From: Gemmatimonadota bacterium
Lineage (GTDB): Bacteria > Gemmatimonadota > Gemmatimonadetes > Longimicrobiales > Gaopeijiaceae
Reading direction: 5' to 3'
NCBI GenBank assembly: GCA_030618065.1
Contig: JAUXEE010000036.1
Coordinates: 1 to 10,525, forward strand
DNA length: 10,525 nucleotides
This document shows, in pieces, positions 1-7,129 of the stretch (its first letter is position 1; the number at the start of each line of letters is the position of its first letter). The notes beneath the pieces are model-generated. The model was not told where the DNA came from, made no database searches, and worked only from the letters and a program-made list of their open reading frames with translations. Both the position numbers and the translations under genes were made by a program.

Positions 1-1061
1 CCTATCTCCGGGGGGATAGGGAGATCGCGATTCCCGAAGAGCGGAGACCGGTGGATCCGGAGAGAGTTCTTACGGTTCGAGGAGCCAGGGAACACAACCT
101 CAAACAGATCGACGTGCGTTTTCCCCTGGGTACCTTCGTCACTGTCACCGGGGTGAGCGGGTCGGGAAAATCCACCCTGGTAACGGAGACTCTCTACCAC
201 GCCCTGGCACGACACCTCTACCGGACCCGAGTGGTTCCAGGGGGGCATGACGGCGTAGATGGCCTGGAGCAGGTGGACAAGGTCATCGAGGTGGACCAGT
301 CCCCCATCGGCAGGACCCCCCGGTCGAATCCAGCCACCTACACGGGGCTCTTCACCCCCATCCGGGAGCTCTTTTCCTCCCTGCCCGAGTCGCAGATGCG
401 GGGGTATCTCCCCGGTCGCTTCTCCTTCAACGTGAAGGGTGGGCGGTGCGAGGCGTGCCGGGGGGACGGGCTCGTGAAGATCGAGATGCACTTTCTCCCC
501 GACGTCTACGTGCCCTGCGATGTCTGTCGAGGACGGCGGTACAACCGGGAAACGCTGGACGTTTACTACAAGGGCCGAAATATCGCCGACGTCCTGGATA
601 TGACCGTGAACGAGGCCCTGGAGTTCTTCGACGCGGTGCCCCGGATCCAGGTCAAGCTCCGGACTCTCCATGACGTCGGGTTGGGGTACGTGCACCTCGG
701 CCAGTCGGCCACGACCCTCTCGGGGGGTGAGGCCCAGCGGGTAAAGTTGGCGACGGAGCTCTCGAAGCGGGCCACCGGCAATACCATCTACATCCTGGAC
801 GAGCCCACTACCGGACTGCATTTCGAGGACGTGCGGGTGTTGCTGGAGGTTCTACACCGGTTGGTGAAGCTGGGGAACACTGTGGTGGTGATCGAGCATA
901 ACCTCCACGTGGTCAAGACGGCCGATTGGGTCATCGACCTCGGGCCCGAAGGAGGAGAGGAAGGCGGGAGGATCGTGGCAGAAGGGACTCCGGAGGAGGT
1001 GGCGAAAGAGCCTCGCTCCTACACCGGCCAATATCTGGCGTCCCTTCTTCTCATGGACTAG
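1..1061 (+). CDS. uvrA: UvrABC excinuclease subunit A, C-terminal part (5' end outside window)
   Basis: This is the damage-recognition ATPase of nucleotide excision repair. It works in the cytoplasm as a dimer with UvrB. The first complete codon is at 3, and the frame is open from the window edge, so the apparent GTG start at 51 is internal. About 352 residues of a protein usually near 940 are present, covering the second ABC ATPase half. Counting from the codon at 51, there is a Walker A motif GVSGSGKST (residues 34-42), the IDQSPIGRTPRSNPATYTG-type stretch characteristic of UvrA, and a zinc module with paired CxxC motifs (CEAC ... CDVC). These are followed by the ABC signature LSGGEAQRVKLA, Walker B YILDEPTTGL and the H-loop VIEHN. 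The end PEEVA...YTGQYL matches the usual UvrA C-terminus, so the 3' end is intact. The identification is secure. Nothing in the next 87 bp looks like a strong intrinsic terminator. Confidence 0.97.
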   Translation, partial: YLRGDREIAIPEERRPVDPERVLTVRGAREHNLKQIDVRFPLGTFVTVTGVSGSGKSTLVTETLYHALARHLYRTRVVPGGHDGVDGLEQVDKVIEVDQSPIGRTPRSNPATYTGLFTPIRELFSSLPESQMRGYLPGRFSFNVKGGRCEACRGDGLVKIEMHFLPDVYVPCDVCRGRRYNRETLDVYYKGRNIADVLDMTVNEALEFFDAVPRIQVKLRTLHDVGLGYVHLGQSATTLSGGEAQRVKLATELSKRATGNTIYILDEPTTGLHFEDVRVLLEVLHRLVKLGNTVVVIEHNLHVVKTADWVIDLGPEGGEEGGRIVAEGTPEEVAKEPRSYTGQYLASLLLMD

Positions 1062-1148
1062 CGCAGGCTTCTGGATCACCTCTTGGATTTCCTTTTAGAT
1101 TACCTCTCGAGGACACCCGAGACCTACCAACTTTACATCGGAAGCATC

Positions 1149-2201
1149 ATGTCTATCAAAGTACTTTCCTCGTACTTGCGAGAGTTTATCTGTCTGAGAA
1201 GGGGCTGCAGGGGGGCCCTTTTCCTGGCTCTCCTTTCCCATTTCGCTCTTGCCCCCGGTGGGGTTCAGGCCCAGGAATATGGGGTTTTCATGAGGATGGC
1301 CGACCCGGCGGAGGGGACGGTCGCGGAGGTCAGCGCCCGAGTCGAAGGGGCGGTTGAACACGCCGGATGGACCCTTCTGGCAGCCTATGACGTCGGGGTC
1401 GACGCTGACGATTGTTCGTACAGCGCCCGAGTTCTGATCGTGGATTGGCCGGAACACACGCGGATCGTTATGTCCCAAGGTGACTATGGAGCCTTTGCCG
1501 CTCCACTCCGGGTGTCGGTGTTCGAGGATGAGTTGGGCGTCCATGTGGCCGCCGTGAATCCCCGATCTCTGAACCGGACCATCGTGGCGGAGGAAGGGAT
1601 GGACGAGGAGTGGGGACGCCTGGCGGACACCTTCCGAGAGACTCTGGCCGAAGGAATGGGAGTCACCCCGGCTGAGGGCCCAATCGGGCAAATGAGAAAA
1701 AAGGGTAGAATCGGCCGGACCATGGGTATCATGGCCGGTGGGCCCTTTCTGGGGAAGCTCAAGGATGTGACGATCGTAGAGGCTGGAGAGGGTGGGGTGC
1801 AGGCCATCGCCCAGGCTCTCTATGAGACTCTGGAGGCTGGAGGGCCTGGAAAGGACTGGGGAATTCGGCCCGTCTATCTGATGAACCCTGCTCCGGGAGT
1901 AGTCGTGTTGGGGGTGACCGGCGAACGGATGGAGGCCAGGTCTTTCTCCATCGTTGGCCGAGGGTCCGACAAGAGCCGATCAGACTTCGCCTGTCCGGGG
2001 CTGGATCATTCGGCGGCCTATCCGGCGGAGGTGGTCCTGACCCAGGAGGGTGAGACCGTGGAAGTCCACGTTGTGGACCAGATGTTCCGGATGAAGATGT
2101 TTTTTGAAGATGCCGGCAAGATGAAATTCGCCCGAAACATGGCCATGCCCGGATCCATCGAGGACGAGATCAAAAAGCTGATCCGAGCTGCCCTCTTTTA
2201 G
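1149..2201 (+). CDS. exported protein with DUF302-like domain, function unknown
   Basis: A predicted secreted or periplasmic protein of 350 residues. I chose ATG 1149 because it gives a proper signal peptide: basic residues (LRRGCRG), a hydrophobic core (ALFLALLSHFALA) and a likely cleavage after VQA at residue 41. A GGAAG at 1140-1144 is a weak, closely spaced ribosome site. A TTG at 1083 would add 22 residues ahead of the signal and is less likely. Residues about 45-145 resemble DUF302: a helix-rich start, then WTLLAAYDVGVD, and the PLRVSVFEDELGVHVAAVNP strand pair that is typical of that family. Residues about 207-345 form a second part with a similar helix-then-strand order (IAQALYETLEAG ... 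GVVVLGVTGE). It ends in a methionine-rich stretch (MFRMKMFFEDAGKMKFARNM) and the tail PGSIEDEIKKLI. DUF302 proteins have no settled function. Only two cysteines remain after the signal (C89, C282 region), so no metal site is obvious. It lies between uvrA and a separate leader and may be transcribed alone. Confidence 0.75.
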   Translation: MSIKVLSSYLREFICLRRGCRGALFLALLSHFALAPGGVQAQEYGVFMRMADPAEGTVAEVSARVEGAVEHAGWTLLAAYDVGVDADDCSYSARVLIVDWPEHTRIVMSQGDYGAFAAPLRVSVFEDELGVHVAAVNPRSLNRTIVAEEGMDEEWGRLADTFRETLAEGMGVTPAEGPIGQMRKKGRIGRTMGIMAGGPFLGKLKDVTIVEAGEGGVQAIAQALYETLEAGGPGKDWGIRPVYLMNPAPGVVVLGVTGERMEARSFSIVGRGSDKSRSDFACPGLDHSAAYPAEVVLTQEGETVEVHVVDQMFRMKMFFEDAGKMKFARNMAMPGSIEDEIKKLIRAALF

Positions 2202-2337
2202 TTTCCGGTTCCGGGTATTACTCATAACCTGTAGTTTCCCCTTCGGGACCGGGGGGACCGAGCCGAAACCGCCCCGACGGGCGGACCGTAGTGCTTAGTG
2301 CGCCTTCCGTCGGACTACAACCCAGGGAGAAGGGTTC
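2202..2337 (+). promoter_or_regulatory. leader/intergenic region before ybjN-pspA-aminotransferase run
   Basis: A 136-bp non-coding stretch between two co-directional genes, and the only sizeable gap ahead of the three-gene run. It should therefore hold the run's promoter or leader. I could not assign a convincing -35/-10 pair. It contains a perfect 6-bp GC hairpin (2269-2284) and a second, mutually exclusive 7-bp pairing (CCGACGG 2274-2280 with CCGTCGG 2307-2313). It ends with a good ribosome site, GGGAGAAGG, just before ATG 2338. No T-run follows the hairpin, so a standard intrinsic terminator for the upstream gene is not shown. Confidence 0.35.
2269..2284 (+). other. GC-rich stem-loop in intergenic leader
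   Basis: CCGCCC (2269-2274), loop CGAC, GGGCGG (2279-2284): a perfect 6-bp stem with a four-base loop. It could end transcription of the upstream gene or act as a leader structure for the downstream operon. The absence of a following T-tract argues against a classical terminator. Short GC palindromes are also common by chance in DNA this GC-rich. Confidence 0.35.
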
Positions 2338-2736
2338 ATGGTTACCCGAGAAGATCTTGAAAGCTTCCTGATCCGCATGGATCTGGAATTCGAGGAGATT
2401 GACGAAGGGATGTTCCTGGTTCAGCCTCGAAACGATGGGCCACCCGTGGTGGTGCATCACTCTCCCCCCCTCCTCTTGGCTCGGTTGAAAGTCATGAACA
2501 TTCCGGAGGGAACGGAGCTGGGAGAGCTGTTCAAAACCCTTCTGGTCTGGAACGCCACCGACATAGTCCACGGCGCCTACGGCCTCGAGGAAGGGGACCT
2601 GGTTCTGACCGACACGCTGGAGCTGGAAACGCTGGACTTCCAGGAGCTGCAAGCCTCCGTCGAGAGCATGCAAATGGCGGCAGCCAGCCATATGAAACAA
2701 ATCAAGGTGCTGGCCGGCATCGGCCAGGAGGGCTGA
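2338..2736 (+). CDS. YbjN-domain protein (type III secretion chaperone-like fold)
   Basis: A small acidic cytoplasmic protein of 132 residues. It matches the YbjN / CesT-type chaperone-like fold: an N-terminal helix (TREDLESFLIRMDLEFEEI), a strand series (GMFLVQ, PPVVVHHSPPLLLARLKVM) and a helix with GELFKTLLVWNA. A typical GAYGLEEGDLVLTDTLELETLDFQELQASV stretch and a long C-terminal helix follow. The fold in general binds protein partners and has no enzyme motif. No signal peptide or membrane segment is visible. The start is supported by GGGAGAAGG shortly upstream. The gene ends 4 bp before the PspA gene, so the two are very probably co-transcribed and translationally linked. The simplest inference is that it binds or modulates PspA, but the sequence does not prove this. 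The family assignment rests on overall pattern and is moderately sure. Confidence 0.75.
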   Translation: MVTREDLESFLIRMDLEFEEIDEGMFLVQPRNDGPPVVVHHSPPLLLARLKVMNIPEGTELGELFKTLLVWNATDIVHGAYGLEEGDLVLTDTLELETLDFQELQASVESMQMAAASHMKQIKVLAGIGQEG

Positions 2737-2740
2737 GGTA

Positions 2741-3589
2741 ATGGGGATTTTCCAAAAGCTGTCGACCGTTCTCAAATCGAATATCAACGATCTGATCGCC
2801 CGGGCCGAAGATCCGGAGAAGATGCTGAATCAGATCATCCTGGACATGAGGGATCAGCTGGCCAAGGCCAAACGGGAGGTGGCGGCGGCCATCGCCGATG
2901 AGCGAAAACTCCGGGCACAACTGGACGACGAGATCAAGCAGACCCGGGATTGGGAGCATCGGGCCATGCTGGCGGTGAAGGAGGGCCGGGACGACCTGGC
3001 CAAACAGGCCTTGATCCGGCAGCAGGAGCATGCCCAACGGGCGGCGGCCATGGATCAGACCTGGTCGGCCCAGGCTCAGGAGACCGAAAAGCTCAAGGGG
3101 TCTCTCCGCCAGCTCAACGATAAGATCGAAGAGGCCAAGCGGAAGCGGAACCTCCTCATCGCCAAGCAAAAGCGTGCCCAGGCACAGAGGCGGATCCACG
3201 AGACCATGTCAGGTCTCTCCGACACGTCGGCCTTTGAGGCCTTCAACCGCATGGCGGAGAAGATCGAGGAGTCGGAACGTCGAAGCCTGGCCCATGCCGA
3301 AGTGACCGAAGCTCTTACAGGAGACACCCTGGAGCAGGACTTCCTCCGGCTGGAATCTGGCTATGGCGATGCCGATGTAGATGGTCGGCTCATGGCCCTC
3401 AAGCAGGAAATGGGCCTCATCGCGGGTCCGGCCTCAGAGAAACCCAAGGCCCTTACCTCAGGGGAAGATGACGAAGAGGACGAGGGTGTCGAAGCCGAGG
3501 CCGAAGCGAAGGAGGAACGGGCGCCGGTTGCGGACGCGGTTCTTCTCGAGGAGTTCGACCAGCTCGAAAAAAAGAAAGCCGAGGAGTGA
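2741..3589 (+). CDS. pspA: PspA/IM30 family membrane-stress protein with acidic tail
   Basis: PspA/IM30 (Vipp1) proteins are ESCRT-III-like. They assemble on the inner face of the cytoplasmic membrane and maintain it under envelope stress. Residues 1-22 form the amphipathic membrane-binding helix (MGIFQKLSTVLKSNINDLI). The family hallmark EDPEKML follows at 23-29, then about 170 residues of almost unbroken charged coiled coil (roughly 30-200). The core ends near residue 228, close to the normal family length of about 220. After it comes an unusual tail of about 50 residues that is strongly acidic (GEDDEEDEG, EAEAEAKEE) and closes with a helix LLEEFDQLEKKKAEE. The start at 2741 follows the YbjN stop by 4 bp, with AGGAGG overlapping the end of that gene. 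No pspF-like regulator or PspB/C partner is in the window, so control differs from the enterobacterial Psp system. The family is secure. Confidence 0.93.
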   Translation: MGIFQKLSTVLKSNINDLIARAEDPEKMLNQIILDMRDQLAKAKREVAAAIADERKLRAQLDDEIKQTRDWEHRAMLAVKEGRDDLAKQALIRQQEHAQRAAAMDQTWSAQAQETEKLKGSLRQLNDKIEEAKRKRNLLIAKQKRAQAQRRIHETMSGLSDTSAFEAFNRMAEKIEESERRSLAHAEVTEALTGDTLEQDFLRLESGYGDADVDGRLMALKQEMGLIAGPASEKPKALTSGEDDEEDEGVEAEAEAKEERAPVADAVLLEEFDQLEKKKAEE

Positions 3590-3602
3590 GGAGCCCAACG
3601 CC

Positions 3603-4949
3603 ATGAGCACTGTTTATCTCAACGGCAAGTACATCCCGAAAGAAGAGGCGTTCATCTCGGTGGACGACCGGGGCTTCTTATTCGGAGACGGCATCTACGA
3701 GGTGACGGCCATTTACCGGGGGAAGATGTTTCGATGGGATCGGCACCTGGCCCGGATGAATAGAGGGTTGGCTGCCCTGAGAATCGACTTCGATCCATCG
3801 ACTCTGGAAGAGGTGCACCACCGCCTGATCCATGACAACGGTCTCGCCTCGACCCAGGTCTCCTATGTCTACACGGAGATCACCCGGGGTGTCGCCCCCC
3901 GGACGCATCAGTTTCCGGCGACCCCGGTACCTCCGACGGTCTACCTTTTCGCCGGCGAGTACCTGCGCCCCCCCCGGGATCGATGGGAGCAGGGGTTCAA
4001 GGCCGTCACCGTTCATGACCAACGGTGGGCACGCGCGGACCTGAAGACCATTCAGCTTCTCCCCAACGTCCTGGGGAAACAGGCCGCCGCGGACCAGGGG
4101 GTGGACGAGATCATCTACGTGAAGGACGGAATGGCCATCGAGGGGGCTCTCAACAACTTCTTCACTGTGTTCGGTCGAACCGTGGTGACTCATCCCGCTT
4201 CCAACCAGATTCTACCAGGAATCAGCAGGGAAGTGGTCCTGGAAGTGGCGGAGACCCTCGGCATCGAGGTGGAGCTCAGAGCCGTGACGGTGGAGGAGAT
4301 GTTCCAGGCCGACGAGGCCTTCCATACTGGAACACTCACGGAGGTGAAGCCGTGCGTCGAGGTGGACGGGAAAGCCATCGGCGACGGGAAGGTCGGTCCC
4401 GTGACCCGAGCGCTCTTCGATGCCTTCCTCGCCGCGACGGACAGCGCCGATTCACGCGGCGACCTAACGCCTCCTTCTGATCTCCTCAGGGGGCCCACCC
4501 CTGAATGTCCAGAGGGGGTCCGTGCCGTCCACTTTCCGACTGACGGTGAAGACGGCCGGGGCCCCCACCCGGATTTGCACTCCCCCATCGCTCCGATCCA
4601 AGGCCCGGTCCCGGGGGTGGATGTACATCCCGTCCAGAGAGAGGGTGTCCCTGGCCTCGACTTCGGCCAGATCCCCGATCTCCCCGATGGTCCCGTCCTC
4701 CTCGAGGAGGGGTTTCCCGTAGTTGACCAGGAGGTCGGCCCTGAAGGGCGGGAGACCGGGAATCACCACCGTACCCCCGGTGATGAGAAGGTCTCCGATG
4801 CGCCTTCCGTTGGAAGGCAGGGCCTGGTAGCTGTCGGTTCCCACCCCTTCATAGCTCCCTGTAGCGAGGGATTCCAAAGCTGCCAGGATGGCCACGAAGT
4901 TCACTTTCCGCAGGTACTGCTTCTGGGGATCGTCCTCCCATCCCCCTGA
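3603..4949 (+). CDS. dat: class IV aminotransferase, probable D-amino acid aminotransferase, with abnormal 3' extension
   Basis: A PLP enzyme likely to exchange amino groups between D-alanine or D-glutamate and 2-oxo acids in the cytoplasm. ATG 3603 lies 13 bp after pspA with GAGGAG upstream. The frame is open further 5', but the protein homology starts here. Family marks: VYLNGKYIPKEEAFISVDDRG, FGDGIYE, then RGVAPRTHQFP with R100 and H102, the pair that binds the substrate carboxylate in D-amino acid transaminases. DLKTIQLLPNVLGKQ follows with K148 as the PLP lysine, then LPGISREVVLE and IGDGKVGPVTRAL. The usual EGSSSN phosphate-loop is EGALNN here. Homology ends near residue 280 (about 4442), where such proteins normally stop. 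The remaining ~168 residues are an antisense reading of the M14 peptidase gene, codon register aligned, and look non-natural. A TAA in the +1 frame at 4465-4467 suggests a lost base or recent frameshift; the true gene may end there. Branched-chain aminotransferase or aminodeoxychorismate lyase are less likely given R100/H102. Confidence 0.85.
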   Translation: MSTVYLNGKYIPKEEAFISVDDRGFLFGDGIYEVTAIYRGKMFRWDRHLARMNRGLAALRIDFDPSTLEEVHHRLIHDNGLASTQVSYVYTEITRGVAPRTHQFPATPVPPTVYLFAGEYLRPPRDRWEQGFKAVTVHDQRWARADLKTIQLLPNVLGKQAAADQGVDEIIYVKDGMAIEGALNNFFTVFGRTVVTHPASNQILPGISREVVLEVAETLGIEVELRAVTVEEMFQADEAFHTGTLTEVKPCVEVDGKAIGDGKVGPVTRALFDAFLAATDSADSRGDLTPPSDLLRGPTPECPEGVRAVHFPTDGEDGRGPHPDLHSPIAPIQGPVPGVDVHPVQREGVPGLDFGQIPDLPDGPVLLEEGFPVVDQEVGPEGRETGNHHRTPGDEKVSDAPSVGRQGLVAVGSHPFIAPCSEGFQSCQDGHEVHFPQVLLLGIVLPSP

Positions 4950-5834
4950 CTCCACCAGGATCGTGCTGGTTCCCCACTGAGTGATGAGGTCTCCGAAAGC
5001 CCGGGGGTTGAAGGTGTCGTCGTACTTTGCGATGTGACCTCCGACCAGGGGTTCCATGCTTTCCACCATCACCCCCATGACCTCCATGGCCCGGAGCCGG
5101 ACGTCGTTGATCGCTCTGCTGTGATCGAAGGGGGGAGAAAGGAGGGCGATGGCCACCCCCCGGTCCGTGCGCCCGACCCGAGTCCCGATCCCCTGGTCAT
5201 GGAGGTTGAATCCCACGGCCGGCTCCAGCCGGTCCCGCACCTCCTTTAATACCCGCCCTTCTGGTGTGGCCAGGGCCCGTGCGTCCCGGTTGATGTCGAT
5301 TCCCTGGGCGTTTCTTCTCTGAAAGCGCTGGGCGCCGTCCGGGTTCAGCATGGGGAGGGTGTGGACGGTGAGCCCCTCCAGAATGGTGCGAACCATCCGG
5401 TGATTCCCTTTTTCGGCCACCAGGGCGTACAGATCGGCCAGGGCCATGGTGGCGGTGCTCTCATCCCCGTGCATCTGGGACCAGAGAAGGACGGACAGGG
5501 GTCCCCGACCGAAGGAGATGGTGCGGAGGGGACGGCCTTCGGCACTCTCTCCCACCACCCTCACACGAAGGCGGTCCGACTTCTCCACCACCGGGCCCAC
5601 GACCTCCCAATACCTCTCCTGGTCGAAACGGCGCTTCCCCAGGCCTTTGAGCCGGACTTGGTCGTGGAGGTCGGTGTAGCTCCCCGTGGGGGAGGGGGCC
5701 GCGGACGGAGGGCCTTCCGGCCGGCCGGATCCGCATGCCGTGGTGGTAAAGAGGACGAAGGTAAGGGCCAGAGCCCCCAGGGAAGCTCTGCACGAGTGGG
5801 AGACGCCGCGCCTCCCGGATGTTTGCGCTTTCAT
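4464..5834 (-). CDS. M14-family zinc carboxypeptidase, predicted lipoprotein
   Basis: A metallopeptidase of 456 residues. I chose the ATG at 5834 because it starts a signal peptide: basic start, hydrophobic ALALTFVLFT, then TTAC with C34 as possible lipid anchor. The lipobox is weak, so plain secretion is possible. The frame is open up to 6002, but that part overlaps the upstream gene. Zinc ligands fit HxxE...H: H122 and E125 in MHGDES, H212 in FNLHDQG. NPDGAQRFQRRN and DINRD (N182, R183) match the substrate carboxylate site, and E295 in ILVESGG fits the catalytic glutamate. The C-terminal ~120 residues form an extra small domain of unknown role. M14 includes enzymes that cut D-Glu/mDAP stem peptides of peptidoglycan as well as general carboxypeptidases. 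Its position 11 bp after namZ favours the former, but this is inference. The ribosome site is weak, suggesting coupling to namZ. Its stop faces the aminotransferase, whose frame overlaps it by 486 bp. Confidence 0.88.
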   Translation of the reverse strand: MKAQTSGRRGVSHSCRASLGALALTFVLFTTTACGSGRPEGPPSAAPSPTGSYTDLHDQVRLKGLGKRRFDQERYWEVVGPVVEKSDRLRVRVVGESAEGRPLRTISFGRGPLSVLLWSQMHGDESTATMALADLYALVAEKGNHRMVRTILEGLTVHTLPMLNPDGAQRFQRRNAQGIDINRDARALATPEGRVLKEVRDRLEPAVGFNLHDQGIGTRVGRTDRGVAIALLSPPFDHSRAINDVRLRAMEVMGVMVESMEPLVGGHIAKYDDTFNPRAFGDLITQWGTSTILVESGGWEDDPQKQYLRKVNFVAILAALESLATGSYEGVGTDSYQALPSNGRRIGDLLITGGTVVIPGLPPFRADLLVNYGKPLLEEDGTIGEIGDLAEVEARDTLSLDGMYIHPRDRALDRSDGGVQIRVGAPAVFTVSRKVDGTDPLWTFRGGPPEEIRRRR

Positions 5835-5845
5835 GTCGATCCGAT

Positions 5846-7129
5846 TCAGTAGATGAGGTAAGCTTCTCTCACCTGGAGGAAGGCCTCCAGAGCCACGTCC
5901 CAACCCTCCCGAAGAAGGTCCAGGGGATCTCCAGCCTCTACACCCACCCTCAACCGGTCGGTCCCGGCCAACCGGTCGAAATGAGCCTGGCGCCACTCCC
6001 AACGGTCCCCGGACATGCGCCGGGTTTCCCGGAGGAGGGCGAGGGCCGCCAGGGTGGGGTCGTAGTCCGGGTCGACCGAGACCAGGCGGACCCCTTGGAG
6101 CTCCTGGCCCGGGAACTTTCCGTCCCCCGGGTCTTCCGGGGTGAAGTGGATGGCGTGGAATTCGACTCCCGGGATCTCATATCCGGCCAGGGCCGCCGCC
6201 AGCGAATCCCCGCTCAACCAGGGGGCCCCCACGAGCTGGAATGCGATATCCGTGCCCCGGCCCACGGAGATGTTCGTTCCCTCGAATAGGCAGGTCCCGG
6301 GATAGTGAAGGGCGCTCTCCACCGAGGGCATGTTCGGTGAAGGTGCGACCCAGGGGAGGTTCGTGTCCCCGAAGGTCATCTCCCGCTTCCATCCCTCCAC
6401 GGGAACCACCTGGAGGTCCACCCGGATTCCGAACTCCCCCACATAGAGGCGTGCCAGCTCGCCGACCGTCATGCCGTGCCGCATGGGAGTGGGGAAGAGG
6501 CCGACGAAGGTGGCGAACTCGGGATCCAGGACCGATCCCTGGACCGCCATACCTCCGATGGGGTTCGGCCGGTCGAGAACCAGGAAGGGGATTCCGGCCT
6601 CGCCGGCGGCTTCCATGGCCATGGCCATGGTCGAGACGTAGGTGTAATAACGGGCTCCCACGTCCTGGATATCGAAGAGGAGAGCCTCCACTCCCTCCAG
6701 CATCTCCGGAGTCGGTTTTCGGGTCTCTCCGTACAGGGAGTGGATGGGGAGGCCGGTCCTTTCATCTTCCTGGCTTTGGATCCCCACTCCACCTTCGGCC
6801 TCGCCTCTGATGCCATGTTCGGGTGAGAAGAGTGCCACCAGCTCGACGTCGGGGTTCTCCACCAGCCGGTCTATGCCGTGGACCTTCCTGCTGTCGATCC
6901 CGGTGTGGTTCGTGATGAGGCCGACGCTGAGTCCCCGGATCAAATGAATCGAGTCTGAGAGGAGAACTTCCAGACCTGGGCGAACGGGTGCCGGTATCGG
7001 GTGTAGGACCGGAGGATCGGGAATGATCGATTCCTGGCCGGATGACGCGTTCCCTCCTGGCCCGCAGGCCAGAAGGGTAAGGAGGAGAGTCAGTAGAACG
7101 GAGGATTGTGGCCCTCTCTTGGGTCTCAT
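5846..7129 (-). CDS. namZ: exo-beta-N-acetylmuramidase NamZ (DUF1343/GH171), lipoprotein
   Basis: NamZ enzymes release MurNAc from the non-reducing end of peptidoglycan glycan fragments and act outside the cytoplasm. This 427-residue protein has a lipoprotein signal (hydrophobic VLLTLLLTLLAC, lipobox LLAC, C22), then a proline-rich spacer to about residue 50. Family blocks in order: GLSVGLITNHTG (66-77), LFSPEHGIRGE (100-110, carrying a conserved Glu/His thought to be in the active site), and LFDIQDVGARYYTYVSTMA. LDRPNPIGG, MRHGMTVGELA, PSPNMPS, and YPGTCLFEGTNISVGRGTD follow. Length and order match the family, and nothing is missing. The start has GGGGAG at good spacing on the minus strand. 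It leads a two-gene unit with the M14 peptidase and is divergent from two NagZ-type genes. In Bacillus subtilis namZ and nagZ sit in one muropeptide-recovery operon, so the context supports the call. Confidence 0.94.
   Translation of the reverse strand: MRPKRGPQSSVLLTLLLTLLACGPGGNASSGQESIIPDPPVLHPIPAPVRPGLEVLLSDSIHLIRGLSVGLITNHTGIDSRKVHGIDRLVENPDVELVALFSPEHGIRGEAEGGVGIQSQEDERTGLPIHSLYGETRKPTPEMLEGVEALLFDIQDVGARYYTYVSTMAMAMEAAGEAGIPFLVLDRPNPIGGMAVQGSVLDPEFATFVGLFPTPMRHGMTVGELARLYVGEFGIRVDLQVVPVEGWKREMTFGDTNLPWVAPSPNMPSVESALHYPGTCLFEGTNISVGRGTDIAFQLVGAPWLSGDSLAAALAGYEIPGVEFHAIHFTPEDPGDGKFPGQELQGVRLVSVDPDYDPTLAALALLRETRRMSGDRWEWRQAHFDRLAGTDRLRVGVEAGDPLDLLREGWDVALEAFLQVREAYLIY

Noticed and set aside
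1062..1148. Small inverted repeat TCTCG...CGAGA after uvrA as a terminator
   Set aside because: Only five base pairs and no T-run, too weak to call.
926..1357. Plus-strand frame overlapping the end of uvrA and the start of the DUF302-like gene
   Set aside because: Arg/Gly-rich low-complexity translation in the wrong frame of two supported genes.
2218..2787. Minus-strand open frame of about 190 codons opposite the YbjN gene
   Set aside because: Antisense shadow of a well-supported gene in GC-rich DNA, with no recognisable domain.
3381..3602. Upstream open extension of the aminotransferase frame through the 3' part of pspA, and a possible programmed frameshift fusion at the A7 run near 3568-3574
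   Set aside because: The translated extension is Arg/Pro/Ser-rich out-of-frame pspA sequence with no family similarity. ATG 3603 has a ribosome site and begins exactly at the family N-terminus. The A-run simply encodes Glu/Lys codons.
5835..6002. N-terminal extension of the M14 peptidase frame upstream of ATG 5834
   Set aside because: It is out-of-frame namZ sequence placed before a clear signal peptide. A start inside namZ would bury the export signal.
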